Assembly (NCBI GenBank): GCA_018268255.1
Contig: JAFDWX010000002.1
Span: 62,001 to 126,000 of the forward strand
Origin: Armatimonadota bacterium
GTDB lineage: Bacteria; Armatimonadota; Fimbriimonadia; Fimbriimonadales; Fimbriimonadaceae
Length of the DNA: 64,000 bases
Direction of reading: 5' to 3'
Part shown: piece after piece, positions 43,530 to 51,896 of the stretch
How the letters are laid out: the number at the start of each line of letters is the position of its first letter
Numbering within the stretch: the first letter of the stretch is position 1
Translations under genes and position numbers: made by a program
The notes under the pieces: generated by a model
The model's input: only the letters and a program-made list of their open reading frames with translations
Databases searched by the model: none
What the model was told of the DNA's origin: nothing

Positions 43530-44270
43530 GTGGCCGAACAAACCGTAACTGCGCTCGTAGTCAGTCGCCGGGATAGCGGAGAATCCGACCGGCGACTGAC
43601 GCTGTTAACTAGGGAGCTTGGCCGGGTCGAGGCAGTCGCCAAGGGTGCCCGCAAGGGCGGCTCAAGGCTTGCGGGAAGCTCTGAACCGCTCGTGTGTGGG
43701 CAATATCAGCTTGCTCCCGGAAGACAGACCACCTTCATCACCCAGGTTCAAGTCCACACCTCATTCCCGGGTCTTCGGGCAGACTACGAAAGGCTGACCC
43801 TTGCATTGGCCCTCACTCAGGCTGTGGCCGCATTCGCCGAAGACCCGACACTTGCAGCAGAGAATTTCGATCTTCTATTAAGAGGGTTGAACCTATTGGA
43901 GCACCATTCCAATCCCCTTCTGGTGTGGCTGTGGTCGATGCTTCATGCACTCGAACTAGAAGGTGTGATGGCGTCCTTCCTAGAGTGCGTTGATTCAGGC
44001 GAGCAGATCCGCGAAAATCCGGTGCTCGTATCTCCAACGGCTGGGGGCCTGGTTTCCAGGGCTGCGGCGAACCAGTATGTCGATGCCTATCCAGCCCTCG
44101 CCGAGGCTTGCATCGGGTTGGGGAAGCTTGCGGAACTCAACTCGCCTCCGAATGTGATGAAGCACGCGAAAGAGGCATTTTTTGTGCTCGCACCCATTGT
44201 GCGGTACCAGGCCCACAAAAACCTACCCGCTATGGATGCCGCATCCAAATTGGTTCAAGAGCTTCCTTAG
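43530..44270 (+). CDS. recO: DNA repair protein RecO
   Basis: 246 residues from GTG 43530. The N-terminal OB-fold is clear: VTALVVSRRDSGESDRRLTL, LTRELGRVEAVAKGARKGGS, RLAGSSEPLVCGQYQLAPGR. The helical C-domain follows (NFDLLLRGLNLLEHHSNPLL, ELEGVMASFLECVDSG). The zinc-binding four-cysteine cluster of many RecO proteins is reduced to a single Cys near 151. RecO with RecR loads RecA on SSB-coated DNA. Its position directly behind the membrane cluster is probably operon read-through. The stop overlaps the convergent gene by 4 bases. Confidence 0.9.
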   Translation: MAEQTVTALVVSRRDSGESDRRLTLLTRELGRVEAVAKGARKGGSRLAGSSEPLVCGQYQLAPGRQTTFITQVQVHTSFPGLRADYERLTLALALTQAVAAFAEDPTLAAENFDLLLRGLNLLEHHSNPLLVWLWSMLHALELEGVMASFLECVDSGEQIRENPVLVSPTAGGLVSRAAANQYVDAYPALAEACIGLGKLAELNSPPNVMKHAKEAFFVLAPIVRYQAHKNLPAMDAASKLVQELP

Positions 44271-45367
44271 CTGCCTTTTTGCGACTGCATGTAGAAGTAA
44301 ATGCAGACGCCCACCACGATGAGGCCGAGAATCGTTGCGATCAGGACCTTCCAGAAGCTGATTGGTGCGGACCCTTGAACTTCGCCCGTTCGGCCGTTGA
44401 CGAGGACCTGATACGGCTTGGTCCGGTAACGATAGGCTCCCGAATACATCGGCAGCAACAAGTGCTTGAATGTGCAGTTGAGATACTCTGTCGATTTCGA
44501 GTGAATCTGCTGCTCATCGCCCCCGATATCGGCACAGATTGCCGAGTCGATTCCTGGCTGCATGAACGTCTGCGCCGTGGCCCACCCAGATTTGAGGTCG
44601 ATGTCATACAGCTGAGTCTGGAAACCTGCTACGAAGCTCTCTGTGTAAGGTGCAGCTGCGGCCAAATCCCAGTTCTGAAGTCTCTGACCGTACTTCATCG
44701 GGATCTCCTGGCTTGCAAGAACGAGAACGTCGTCGAAAGGCACTTCTACCGTGCCCGAGGCTGGGTACCACCGCGTCTTCATCACCTGGCGAGTTCTGGT
44801 TACGGATTGGCCGTTCTCGGTGGTTGTGTAGGTCTCGGTTTCCCAGTAGTGCTCACCTCTGGCACCTGTGTAGTGGGTGATGGTGTACGAGTCGAAAGTC
44901 CAGTAGGGGATATACATCCCGCGAAGTTTGCCTTCCTTAAGCGCGAGCTTCTTTAGGTCATTCGGTGCCCAGAATCTTGACCCGAGCCAATCATTCATTT
45001 TGGCTCTCGCTTGGAGATCTGTCAGGAGGAAAGGAAGGACGCCGTTCGGTGGAATCCTTGAGCCTTTCGTTGTCTCTTGGACTACTTCGGACCCACAGAA
45101 TGGGCACTCTTGCGTTGCTCGGTTTTCGTGCGCGGTAAATACTGCTCCGCATCCTTTGCACCGCAATTGCTGCGCTTCTACAGGTTCTGGCGTTAACTCC
45201 TGCTTGTCGAAATAGGCTTCTAGCGGAAGCTCGTCAACGGTGGCTGTGCTGGGAGCTATGTTCTGCTCGAATCCGCAATAGGGACAGACCATGTGGGTGG
45301 TCCCGGGCTTGAACTGGAGTTCAGCCCCACATTGCGCACATGGAAATCGAACTAGAGCGGTCGACAA
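44267..45367 (-). CDS. Zinc-ribbon protein with C-terminal membrane helix (SPFH partner)
   Basis: 366 residues from a TTG at 45367. Two zinc ribbons are visible: CAQCG...CPYCG at about 10-31 and CKGCG...CPFCG at about 70-91. A long mixed domain follows (PYWTFDSYTITHYTGARGEH, TRQVMKTRWYPASGTVEVPF, DDVLVLASQEIPM, NWDLAAAAPYTESFVAGFQT) and one membrane helix ends the protein (about 341-361). Proteins of this shape, with a TFIIB-type ribbon at the N-terminus, occur beside SPFH-domain genes in many bacteria, as here: the SPFH gene lies 89 bases upstream on the same strand. They have no assigned activity. Confidence 0.75.
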   Translation of the reverse strand: MSTALVRFPCAQCGAELQFKPGTTHMVCPYCGFEQNIAPSTATVDELPLEAYFDKQELTPEPVEAQQLRCKGCGAVFTAHENRATQECPFCGSEVVQETTKGSRIPPNGVLPFLLTDLQARAKMNDWLGSRFWAPNDLKKLALKEGKLRGMYIPYWTFDSYTITHYTGARGEHYWETETYTTTENGQSVTRTRQVMKTRWYPASGTVEVPFDDVLVLASQEIPMKYGQRLQNWDLAAAAPYTESFVAGFQTQLYDIDLKSGWATAQTFMQPGIDSAICADIGGDEQQIHSKSTEYLNCTFKHLLLPMYSGAYRYRTKPYQVLVNGRTGEVQGSAPISFWKVLIATILGLIVVGVCIYFYMQSQKGS

Positions 45368-45456
45368 CTTCGGTTATTCTTGAGCACAAGTCGCCGGGAG
45401 CGGGGAACCCGGAGAATTCCCCGCCTATCCCGGACGCGGTAAGAGACATCCGACAT

Positions 45457-46551
45457 TTACTGAGGAGGAAGCGGCGGCGGAACGCTTCCGAAAAGTGCCT
45501 TGATGACATCGACTTCAGAGGCTTTCTTCCACTCGGGCATTCCTGCAGTCCAAACCAACGTGTCTGGATGGAGCGTACTGCCGATCATTCCTTTGAGCTG
45601 GTCCACCGTGAATGGTCCGTGCTGGGATCCATCGATAGCCAAATGGAACTGCACTCCGGCTGGGACCGGAGGAGGAGCTTGTCCCCCTGCTGCCGGCTGA
45701 TTAAAGGCTCCTTGCATTGCCTGGCCCATGGCCGCACCAACTCCCATCCCGATGCCAGCCGCGCCCAAGCCACCGGGATTTTCGGCTGCTTTTTCCATGG
45801 CATTGGCCGCTTGGAACTGCGTGTAGGCCTGAAGATTGCCCACTGCACCCATGCTGGACCGCTTATCGATGGCGGCTTCCACTTCCTCGGGCACGGAGAC
45901 GTTCTCGATTCGGAAGTTGAGGAGTTCGATGCCGACTTCCTTCATTCCCGGAGCAACTGAATCGAGAAGTGTCGCTCCAAGATCGGAATATTTGGCGGCC
46001 AAGTCGATTACAGGAATCTGGGCTTTGGCAACGCCCTCGGCAAACGAGGAGACGATCTGGTTGCGAATATGCTCCTGGACCTCCTCCACGGTGAACTGCC
46101 AATCGGTTCCAGCCAATTCGCGAAGGAACGTGGCGGCGTCGCAGACCCTCATGGCATAGGTTCCAAAAGCTCGGACTCGCACGATGCCAAAATCCTGATC
46201 CCGCATCATTACGGGATTGGATGTGCCCCACTTGAGATCCGTAAATCGCTTCGTATTGACGAAATACACCTCGGCCTTGAACGGACTGTTGAATCCGTAT
46301 TTCCAGCCTTTCAGGGTCGTGAGAATCGGTAGGTTTTGGGTCTCGAGTTCGTATCGGCCCGGCTCAAAAACGTCGGCGATTACGCCTTCGTTGACAAACA
46401 CAGCAACTTGAGACTCTCGGACGGTGAGTTGAGCACCATATTTAATCTCGTTGTTGTGTCGCTCGAAGCGATAGACGATAGTGTCTTGGGTGTCGTCGAG
46501 CCATTCGATAATATCGATGAACTCGCCCCGGATTTTGTCAAAAATGCTCAT
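45457..46551 (-). CDS. SPFH/Band 7 protein with C-terminal GYF_2 domain
   Basis: 364 residues. The SPFH core runs from about residue 20 to 230: DTIVYRFERHNNEIKYGAQL, VRESQVAVFVNEGVIADVFE, PGRYELETQNLPIL, RAFGTYAMRVCDAATFLREL, EVQEHIRNQIVSSFAEGVAK and the C-terminal ELLNFRIENVSVPEEVEAAI. A Gly/Ala/Pro/Gln-rich linker leads to a GYF_2-like domain, FHLAIDGSQHGPFTVDQLKG and HPDTLVWTAGMPEWKKASEV, ending in PPPLPPQ. The protein is like Bacillus YdjI: a raft-like scaffold assembling on the membrane. It is upstream of the zinc-ribbon gene and shares 85 bases of divergent promoter with mqnD. Confidence 0.88.
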   Translation of the reverse strand: MSIFDKIRGEFIDIIEWLDDTQDTIVYRFERHNNEIKYGAQLTVRESQVAVFVNEGVIADVFEPGRYELETQNLPILTTLKGWKYGFNSPFKAEVYFVNTKRFTDLKWGTSNPVMMRDQDFGIVRVRAFGTYAMRVCDAATFLRELAGTDWQFTVEEVQEHIRNQIVSSFAEGVAKAQIPVIDLAAKYSDLGATLLDSVAPGMKEVGIELLNFRIENVSVPEEVEAAIDKRSSMGAVGNLQAYTQFQAANAMEKAAENPGGLGAAGIGMGVGAAMGQAMQGAFNQPAAGGQAPPPVPAGVQFHLAIDGSQHGPFTVDQLKGMIGSTLHPDTLVWTAGMPEWKKASEVDVIKALFGSVPPPLPPQ

Positions 46552-46636
46552 CGGTTGGAGACTCCTGCCACGTGCATTATACGGAGGAATCGCTCCTGGG
46601 GTTTAGTGGGCCCAATTTGGGCTAAACTTTCAGGAA

Positions 46637-47488
46637 ATGGTGAAAACTCACATCCGCCTTGGCCACTCGCCAGATTCCGACGACGCGTTCATGTTTTGGG
46701 GCTTGGCGAAGGGCCAAGTTCAGTCTGATCTGGAATTTGAGCACATCCTTCGCGATATCCAAACCTTGAACGACTGGGCGCGCGAAGGCAAGCTGGAATC
46801 CAGCGCGGTGAGCGTTCACGCCTTTGCCTATGTCGCGGACAAGTACGCGCTCCTTCGGCACGGTGGGAGTTTTGGCGAGGACTACGGTCCGATGATTATC
46901 GCGAAGCGTCCCCTATCGACCGACGAGCTTCGCGACACGGTGATTGCTGTCCCAGGGATCCTGACGAGCGCCTATCTGCAACTTAATTTGTACTTCGACG
47001 AGTTGTTTGGCGCGGGTGTCAAGCCGAAATTCGAAGTGGTGCCTTTCGACGAGATCATTCCTGCTGTTCAGGCAGGGAAGTACGAGGCGGGACTCATCAT
47101 TCATGAAGGTCAGCTCACCTACGAGCGCGAAGGCATGGTTCAGATTGCCAACTTCGGCGAATGGTGGCAGAAGAAGACGGGATTGCCGCTTCCCCTGGGT
47201 GTGAACGTGGTTCGCAAAGACCTTGGACCCGACGTCGTAACCGAGGTAAGCCGGTGCATGCGGGAGAGCATCTCAGCTTCGCTGACCCACCGGGCAGAAG
47301 CGCTGGAATACGCTCTGCAGTTCGCGCGAGGGATGGATACGCCGACGAGCGATGAGTTCGTGGGAATGTACGTAAACGAGCGAACTCTGGACATGGGCGA
47401 TGCTGGAGTGAAGGCAATCAAACTGCTCCTGAGCGAGGGTGCTCGAATCGGCTTGGTTCCCGCCGTGGAAGTCGAAGTCGTGGACTAA
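46637..47488 (+). CDS. mqnD: 1,4-dihydroxy-6-naphthoate synthase MqnD
   Basis: 283 residues, periplasmic-binding-protein-like fold. The family motif SPDSDDAFMFWGL at about 11-23 (usually SPCPNDTF/SPDPDDAF) and IIHEGQLTYEREGM near 154-167 with the conserved His are present, along with SSAVSVHAFAYVADKYALLR and YGPMIIAKRPL. MqnD converts cyclic dehypoxanthine futalosine to 1,4-dihydroxy-6-naphthoate, so menaquinone is made by the futalosine route. No other mqn gene is in the window. The menaquinone product would serve the cytochrome region at 56-64 kb. Confidence 0.9.
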   Translation: MVKTHIRLGHSPDSDDAFMFWGLAKGQVQSDLEFEHILRDIQTLNDWAREGKLESSAVSVHAFAYVADKYALLRHGGSFGEDYGPMIIAKRPLSTDELRDTVIAVPGILTSAYLQLNLYFDELFGAGVKPKFEVVPFDEIIPAVQAGKYEAGLIIHEGQLTYEREGMVQIANFGEWWQKKTGLPLPLGVNVVRKDLGPDVVTEVSRCMRESISASLTHRAEALEYALQFARGMDTPTSDEFVGMYVNERTLDMGDAGVKAIKLLLSEGARIGLVPAVEVEVVD

Positions 47489-47536
47489 GCCTTCTCTTTT
47501 TCCTCTGATTGGCATTCGGCTGGGTCTCCCCCTAAA

Positions 47537-47568
47537 TCCCCCTCAACGCGCTTCGCTTGCGAGGGGGA
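47537..47568. terminator. GC-rich hairpin between convergent genes
   Basis: TCCCCCTC (47537-47544) and GAGGGGGA (47561-47568) form an 8-bp stem around a 16-base interior that itself holds GCG-CTT-CGC. It lies between mqnD (+) and the GH38-like gene (-), so it can serve both as bidirectional terminator. Its form is like the other palindromic elements of this region. Confidence 0.5.
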
Positions 47569-47613
47569 CTATCTTGGTTGACCCATCCTAGATTTGAGCG
47601 GGCTGTTCAGGGC

Positions 47614-50061
47614 CTAATCGTCAACCCGATGCACTGTTGCCCATATATTGCGATGCGCATCCAGGTCTCGAATCTGCTTGCGAGCATGGACGGCATCAAG
47701 ATAGACCGTAGCAACTTCATGCGGACGGAGACTGACTTCAATCGAAGATCTGGATCCTGAGGAGACTTGGAGTTCTTTAAGGGAATTCCCGAGCAGATCG
47801 CACTTTTTGGCCCATTCGACCGGGCCAGGGACCTCAATCGTGGCTATGCCGCCAGTCCCCTCTAGTTCGACAATACGGACGATAATGGGGCGATTTTGGT
47901 CGATGTCAAGCGATTCTCGATAAATCGCCAGCGGGACAGCTACATCGCTTTCTACTGAAATCCCCGCGAATTTCTTCCCATTCGTCTTGGTTACTAGGCG
48001 ATCGTAGAGGGACGTTCGCAGTTCTCGGCAGTTTGCCTCTCGGGCCACTTTCCACTTTTGAACTCGAGAGAGGTTCTGATATGGGAGGAGCAGGATGCTG
48101 GACGACAGCGACATGGTTGCGAAATGCTCGTCCCATGGGTCGTTCGTGAGGATCACGAGTTCCAACACGTTGTCCGACCAGAAGCCCTGCATATGCCCAT
48201 GGTGGATCACCAACAGACCGTCATTTTCAGTGAACTTCAAGTCGATGTAGGTTTGCGAAAGGAACCCGTTGGTGGACTCTTCGAACCATTGGGGGCTGGT
48301 CATCCAATCCCCCTCGGGATACTTGCGGGTCATGGTCGGGAATATCTCCAAAGGCGCAACTTGGCACGGAAGGTCCACCTCGGCACCCTGGACTTCAGGT
48401 TTGATTGGGATTCTCAAACGGACACTTGAGTTGAGTCCGGGATCAATCCGACATTTTGGTTCGGGATTATTCAGGCGCTCCGATAAGTTCCGATTGCCGC
48501 TTGAGAACTCTATTGCCAGAGCATCTCCGTCCAGAGCTGAGCTATAGGACACACCCACTTCCGAATCGGCCTGAAGATCCATTAAAGTCAGCGAAGGCTG
48601 GGACCGATCTAGTGGAGGATTATTGAGAACCTCGATCTGGCCGGCAAGAATCCCCTCAGGGCGCCAGTCTGGTGCGATTTGGGAGAGATCCTCTTTTGCC
48701 GTGAGAATGAACTGTGGTGGAATGGCAAAGGGTTTGCTGTTGATGTAGTCCCCGCTTTGCACAACTTCACGCCAACCAGATGCGGGAATGTTGCCGTGGT
48801 GTGTCTTCACCTTCCAGGGGAGCGGGTTGATGGATACCTGGCTGTTCAAATTCACTGACCAGTGTTCGGCCAGTCGCTTGGTCAGGTTTCTTGCCAGCCG
48901 GGACGCCATCTCTTGCTGGGTCTGTCCAATATCTCCGCAGAGGCCTTCGCACTCGTCATTGTCGTGGTGTTGAGAAGCAAGGAGTTGTCGCCAGGCTTCC
49001 TCCAATTCCCAACTCGGATAGACATCCCACCGCGGATAGGGGCGACCCATGAGAGAAGCGGTGACGCTCAGGTTCTCGGCGGCCAGCAGCTCTTGCTCAG
49101 TTTCGAGGGCTCTTTTGCGGAGTTGGTCGCCGTTCTTACCCAGCGTCATTCCGTGCCAAACGTCCTTGAGACTGTAGCTTCGACTCGGGATATTGGCGTC
49201 CTCTCGAACCATGGCGAGGAAATCGGAAGGCAGGACCGGGATGACCTCGAACCGAGGATCATCCATGAGCTTCTTAATTTGGGGGATGAGGAGTTCGGAT
49301 CGGCACATCCAATCAGGGCTGGGCATGAGCTCCACCCATTGCTGAATGAGCGGCGGGCGGCCCGAGGCCTCGCCCTCCCCAGCGTCGCCTTCGGCTCGCT
49401 GGGGCTGCGCCCCGCCCGCCGAATCGACTCCACTTTCCATCACCGCCTGGGGACCCAGCTCTGCAAGTTGATTCAGCAGAATCTCAAAATCCTCGGGCCA
49501 TTGATGGAGGTTGAGCTTATTCCGAGTCGAGGCCAGAATCTTCGTTCCGTCGGGAGCCGTCCACCAAACCGCAGGTGTGGTTTCAAACGGAATGTGCGGA
49601 GTGTGCCAAGTCCACTGGAAAAAGAGCGATGCAGCTTGATATCCGGCAAGATTGAGCAGCTGCGGGAGTTGCGGGAAGAAATAGAATTCCTCTTCCCAGA
49701 ACATGGTGGGTGCGGAACCGAGTTGCTTTTGGCAGGCCCTTACGCCGTAGATGAGCTGTCGGCAATTGCTTTCCGAACCTTGAAAAAGACCGTAGGGCTG
49801 TCCGTACGAACCCCCGGCGACTTCGATCTGGCCATTTGCGATGGATGTTCGAAGCTCAGAAAGCGCCTCGGGGCATTCGACAGCCATTTTCTCGTACCCG
49901 ACGGCATCGAAGTTCACGCCGCCTTTGGCTCCGGTGGCCTGGCACATCGCGATCATGTCGCGCGTCGATCCTGGGAGGACGTCGTAGCCCCAAAGCCACT
50001 CCATATCGACCCAGTGCATGTGGTTTGCAAACGTGAAATACAGCTTCTGCCGATCCGCCAT
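47614..50061 (-). CDS. GH38-like alpha-mannosidase family protein with in-frame palindromic insertion
   Basis: 815 residues, no signal peptide. GH38-like catalytic domain: FTFANHMHWVDMEWLWGYD near the N-terminus (the position of the HxDxxW metal-binding motif), APTMFWEEEFYFFPQLPQLL, NLAGYQAASLFFQW and the helical-bundle signature WRQLLASQHHDNDECEGLCG at about 365. The remaining 430 residues are beta-rich as in GH38 C-terminal domains. Between residues about 213 and 237 a Gly/Ala/Glu-rich stretch (SAGGAQPQRAEGDAGEGEAS) is encoded by a nested palindrome (49351-49421), probably an inserted repeat kept in frame. A LacI-type operator lies 18 bases before the ATG. Substrate uncertain, and the metal-site Asp should be verified. 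Confidence 0.7.
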   Translation of the reverse strand: MADRQKLYFTFANHMHWVDMEWLWGYDVLPGSTRDMIAMCQATGAKGGVNFDAVGYEKMAVECPEALSELRTSIANGQIEVAGGSYGQPYGLFQGSESNCRQLIYGVRACQKQLGSAPTMFWEEEFYFFPQLPQLLNLAGYQAASLFFQWTWHTPHIPFETTPAVWWTAPDGTKILASTRNKLNLHQWPEDFEILLNQLAELGPQAVMESGVDSAGGAQPQRAEGDAGEGEASGRPPLIQQWVELMPSPDWMCRSELLIPQIKKLMDDPRFEVIPVLPSDFLAMVREDANIPSRSYSLKDVWHGMTLGKNGDQLRKRALETEQELLAAENLSVTASLMGRPYPRWDVYPSWELEEAWRQLLASQHHDNDECEGLCGDIGQTQQEMASRLARNLTKRLAEHWSVNLNSQVSINPLPWKVKTHHGNIPASGWREVVQSGDYINSKPFAIPPQFILTAKEDLSQIAPDWRPEGILAGQIEVLNNPPLDRSQPSLTLMDLQADSEVGVSYSSALDGDALAIEFSSGNRNLSERLNNPEPKCRIDPGLNSSVRLRIPIKPEVQGAEVDLPCQVAPLEIFPTMTRKYPEGDWMTSPQWFEESTNGFLSQTYIDLKFTENDGLLVIHHGHMQGFWSDNVLELVILTNDPWDEHFATMSLSSSILLLPYQNLSRVQKWKVAREANCRELRTSLYDRLVTKTNGKKFAGISVESDVAVPLAIYRESLDIDQNRPIIVRIVELEGTGGIATIEVPGPVEWAKKCDLLGNSLKELQVSSGSRSSIEVSLRPHEVATVYLDAVHARKQIRDLDAHRNIWATVHRVDD
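49351..49421. repeat. Nested GC-rich palindrome inside a coding region
   Basis: Outer arms CGGCGGGC (49351-49358) and GCCCGCCG (49414-49421) are perfect 8-bp complements; inner arms CCCCAGCG (49377-49384) and CGCTGGGG (49397-49404) are also perfect. The element lies within the GH38-like gene and is translated. It resembles the palindrome at 54609-54639, which shares the GAGGC/GCCTC and CCCAGC/GCTGGG parts. Confidence 0.7.
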
Positions 50062-50079
50062 GCCTTAAGCATAGCCAAT

Positions 50080-50093
50080 CGAAAACGTTTTCA
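50080..50093 (-). promoter_or_regulatory. LacI-family operator upstream of the GH38-like gene
   Basis: CGAAAACGTTTTCA contains the perfect palindrome GAAAACGTTTTC (50081-50092) centred on CG, the standard half-site arrangement for LacI/CcpA-type repressors. It lies 18-31 bases upstream of the ATG at 50061, a typical repressor position. No LacI-type regulator gene is in the window, so the regulator must be elsewhere. Confidence 0.65.
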
Positions 50094-50174
50094 GAGTGCC
50101 GCAGCGAAAATGGAAGAAGGAGGTCCCAAGTTGACGAACCAGGCAAAGGCAAGCCTCGGGGAGATGCGAGGCAG

Positions 50175-50201
50175 AGCCACCAGAAGTTCTTACTGGTGGC
50201 T
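50175..50201. terminator. Hairpin downstream of the ATPase gene
   Basis: AGCCACCAG (50175-50183), a 9-base loop and CTGGTGGCT (50193-50201) form a perfect 9-bp stem. It is 8 bases beyond the minus-strand stop at 50209. The U-rich side (TTCTCCTTT) faces the plus strand, so its direction of action is ambiguous. Confidence 0.5.
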
Positions 50202-50208
50202 TTCTCCT

Positions 50209-51480
50209 TTATTCCAGCGCTTGCGAGTAAACCGCGCGGATGACTTCATTGGGCGTGGTCCAGCCCGACGTGACTTTGTGCCTTCCGTCCTCGATCATCG
50301 GGCGATACCCTTGTGCCTTTGCCGCCGCGAGAATGTCATCGTAGCCATCGTAGGATGCAACGGCTTGGCGAAACTCGGGCGTGCCGATCAGGATCTCAAA
50401 GAGCCCGATTCGGCCCTTGAGCCCAGTACCTCGGCACTCCGAGCAGCCTTTGCCTTTGGCAAACTGCGCTGAGGCAACCTGCTCGGGGGTGATTTGAAGC
50501 ATCTCGATTTCATCCGCGGTGGGTTGGTAACGCTCGCGGCATTTGACGCAGTTGAGTCGGACCAAGCGCTGGGCGAGAATAGCCACAGTGACGCCAGAGA
50601 TGAGATAGGGTTCGGCGCCCATATCGACCATACGGCCGATCGTTTCGATTGCGTTGTTGGTGTGGATGGTGGAGAGCACCAAGTGGCCGGTGAGACCCGC
50701 CTGGATGCCGATACTGAGCGATTCGGGGTCGCGCATTTCACCGACCATCATAATGTCGGGGTCTTGACGGAGGAAGCTGCGCATGGTTCGGGCAAAGGTG
50801 AGCTTTTCGGTTACCTGGACCTGCGCGACGTGATGGTCGAATTCGTACTCGATCGGGTCTTCGACTGTGACGATATTCTGGGTCTTGGAATCCAGCTGGT
50901 TGAGGCTGGCGTAGAGCGTGGACGACTTTCCCGATCCGGTGGGTCCGGTGACCAAGATCAGACCATACGGCATGGAGATGGCGCGCTGCCATTTCTTGAG
51001 CGTCTCTTCATTCATTCCCAGCTTAAAGAGATCGACCTTCATCGCTTGGGGATCGAGAATACGCATGACGAACTTTTCACCATTGAGACAGGGGACGCAC
51101 GAAGCACGAGCAGAGAGCCGCCGGTTGTCGTACTCCATATCGATGCGGCCATCTTGGGGTTCTCGCGTTTCATCGATGCGCATACCCGCACAAAGCTTGA
51201 GTCGGGCGATAACGTTGGTGGCTTGTTCGACGGGGAGCATCCCGTTTTCGTGGAGCTGGCCGTCGATGCGGAAGCGGATCCGCAGTTGTTGATGCTCCGG
51301 CTGGAGGTGGATGTCGCTCGATCCCATCTCCAAGGCGTTCATCATGATGTTGTCGACGATTTGGACCGCGATCGACATGTCGTCGCCGCCCATTTCGCGC
51401 GCGGAGCCCTGCTCCCTGAGAATGAGTCGGAAGCGCTTGGCGGCGCCCCAGTTGGATTGCGATTGATCTTGCCAGCTCAT
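50209..51480 (-). CDS. GspE/PilB-family secretion or pilus ATPase
   Basis: 423 residues. It begins with a short unrelated leader, then the N-domain (ALEMGSSDIHLQPEHQQLRI, RFRIDGQLHENGMLP), Walker A GPTGSGKSSTLYAS at about 179-192, the Asp box and Walker B (TVEDPIEYEF, RQDPDIMMVGEMRDPES), the His box GLTGHLVLSTIHTNNA, and a four-cysteine zinc site CVKC...CSEC at about 326-365. PilB/GspE proteins of 550-600 residues carry an extra N-terminal MshEN domain, absent here. The ATPase would power type IV pilus or type II secretion from the cytoplasm, but no pilin, platform or PilT gene is nearby. GSAREMGGDDMSIA in the leader looks unusual. Confidence 0.9.
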   Translation of the reverse strand: MSWQDQSQSNWGAAKRFRLILREQGSAREMGGDDMSIAVQIVDNIMMNALEMGSSDIHLQPEHQQLRIRFRIDGQLHENGMLPVEQATNVIARLKLCAGMRIDETREPQDGRIDMEYDNRRLSARASCVPCLNGEKFVMRILDPQAMKVDLFKLGMNEETLKKWQRAISMPYGLILVTGPTGSGKSSTLYASLNQLDSKTQNIVTVEDPIEYEFDHHVAQVQVTEKLTFARTMRSFLRQDPDIMMVGEMRDPESLSIGIQAGLTGHLVLSTIHTNNAIETIGRMVDMGAEPYLISGVTVAILAQRLVRLNCVKCRERYQPTADEIEMLQITPEQVASAQFAKGKGCSECRGTGLKGRIGLFEILIGTPEFRQAVASYDGYDDILAAAKAQGYRPMIEDGRHKVTSGWTTPNEVIRAVYSQALE

Positions 51481-51497
51481 CTGATTATTGATTGTTC

Positions 51498-51565
51498 GGC
51501 CCCGGTTCGCCCGATGCCGCGCCCTCGTTCCGACTCATCGTCGGAACTCCGCCCTCACCGGGGCC
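51498..51565. repeat. Nested GC-rich palindrome between genes
   Basis: Outer arms GGCCCCGGT (51498-51506) and ACCGGGGCC (51557-51565) are perfect; an inner hairpin has GTTCCGAC (51527-51534), loop TCATC and GTCGGAAC (51540-51547). Two GCCCTC copies flank the inner hairpin. It lies between the divergent starts at 51480 (-) and 51624 (+). The nested architecture parallels the in-gene element at 49351-49421. Confidence 0.65.
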
Positions 51566-51623
51566 GGACGGGGGTCCTTTGCGCCATGTTACTTTGAACC
51601 GCGAGGTATCAACCAGAGAGACC

Positions 51624-51893
51624 ATGTTGAGCCTCCGCCGAGTTCATCCGGATTGTCAAATTCCCACCTTGGCCTTTGATCCAAGTGACTTCGCATATTT
51701 GGTGGGATCCGATGGAATGCGCCTTTTTGATCCCGATCATCATTGCAGGGTCATGAGCTGGCTGAAGGTTCCAGACGACTGGACCTTTTTGCTCCGGCGA
51801 ACCGTGGAAAACAGTCACTGGAACTCGCTTGTGCCAAAACTTCAGGAACTAGGGTGGAAATATGAATGCAACCAAGAGACGGTGCAGTGGTAG
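51624..51893 (+). CDS. Small hypothetical protein
   Basis: 89 residues from ATG 51624 (MLSLRRVHPDCQIPTLAFDP); the frame is open back to 51492 but that part reads through the palindrome. Short and acidic, with WTFLLRRTVENSHWNSLVPK and ELGWKYECNQETV at the end. No domain recognised. The following gene starts 3 bases after the stop, implying a small two-gene unit. Confidence 0.45.
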   Translation: MLSLRRVHPDCQIPTLAFDPSDFAYLVGSDGMRLFDPDHHCRVMSWLKVPDDWTFLLRRTVENSHWNSLVPKLQELGWKYECNQETVQW

Positions 51894-51896
51894 GGC

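Noticed and set aside
48862-50472. Plus-strand open frame of 536 codons
   Set aside because: It is antisense to the GH38-like gene and the 3' end of the ATPase gene; composition follows the complementary code and it shows no domain.
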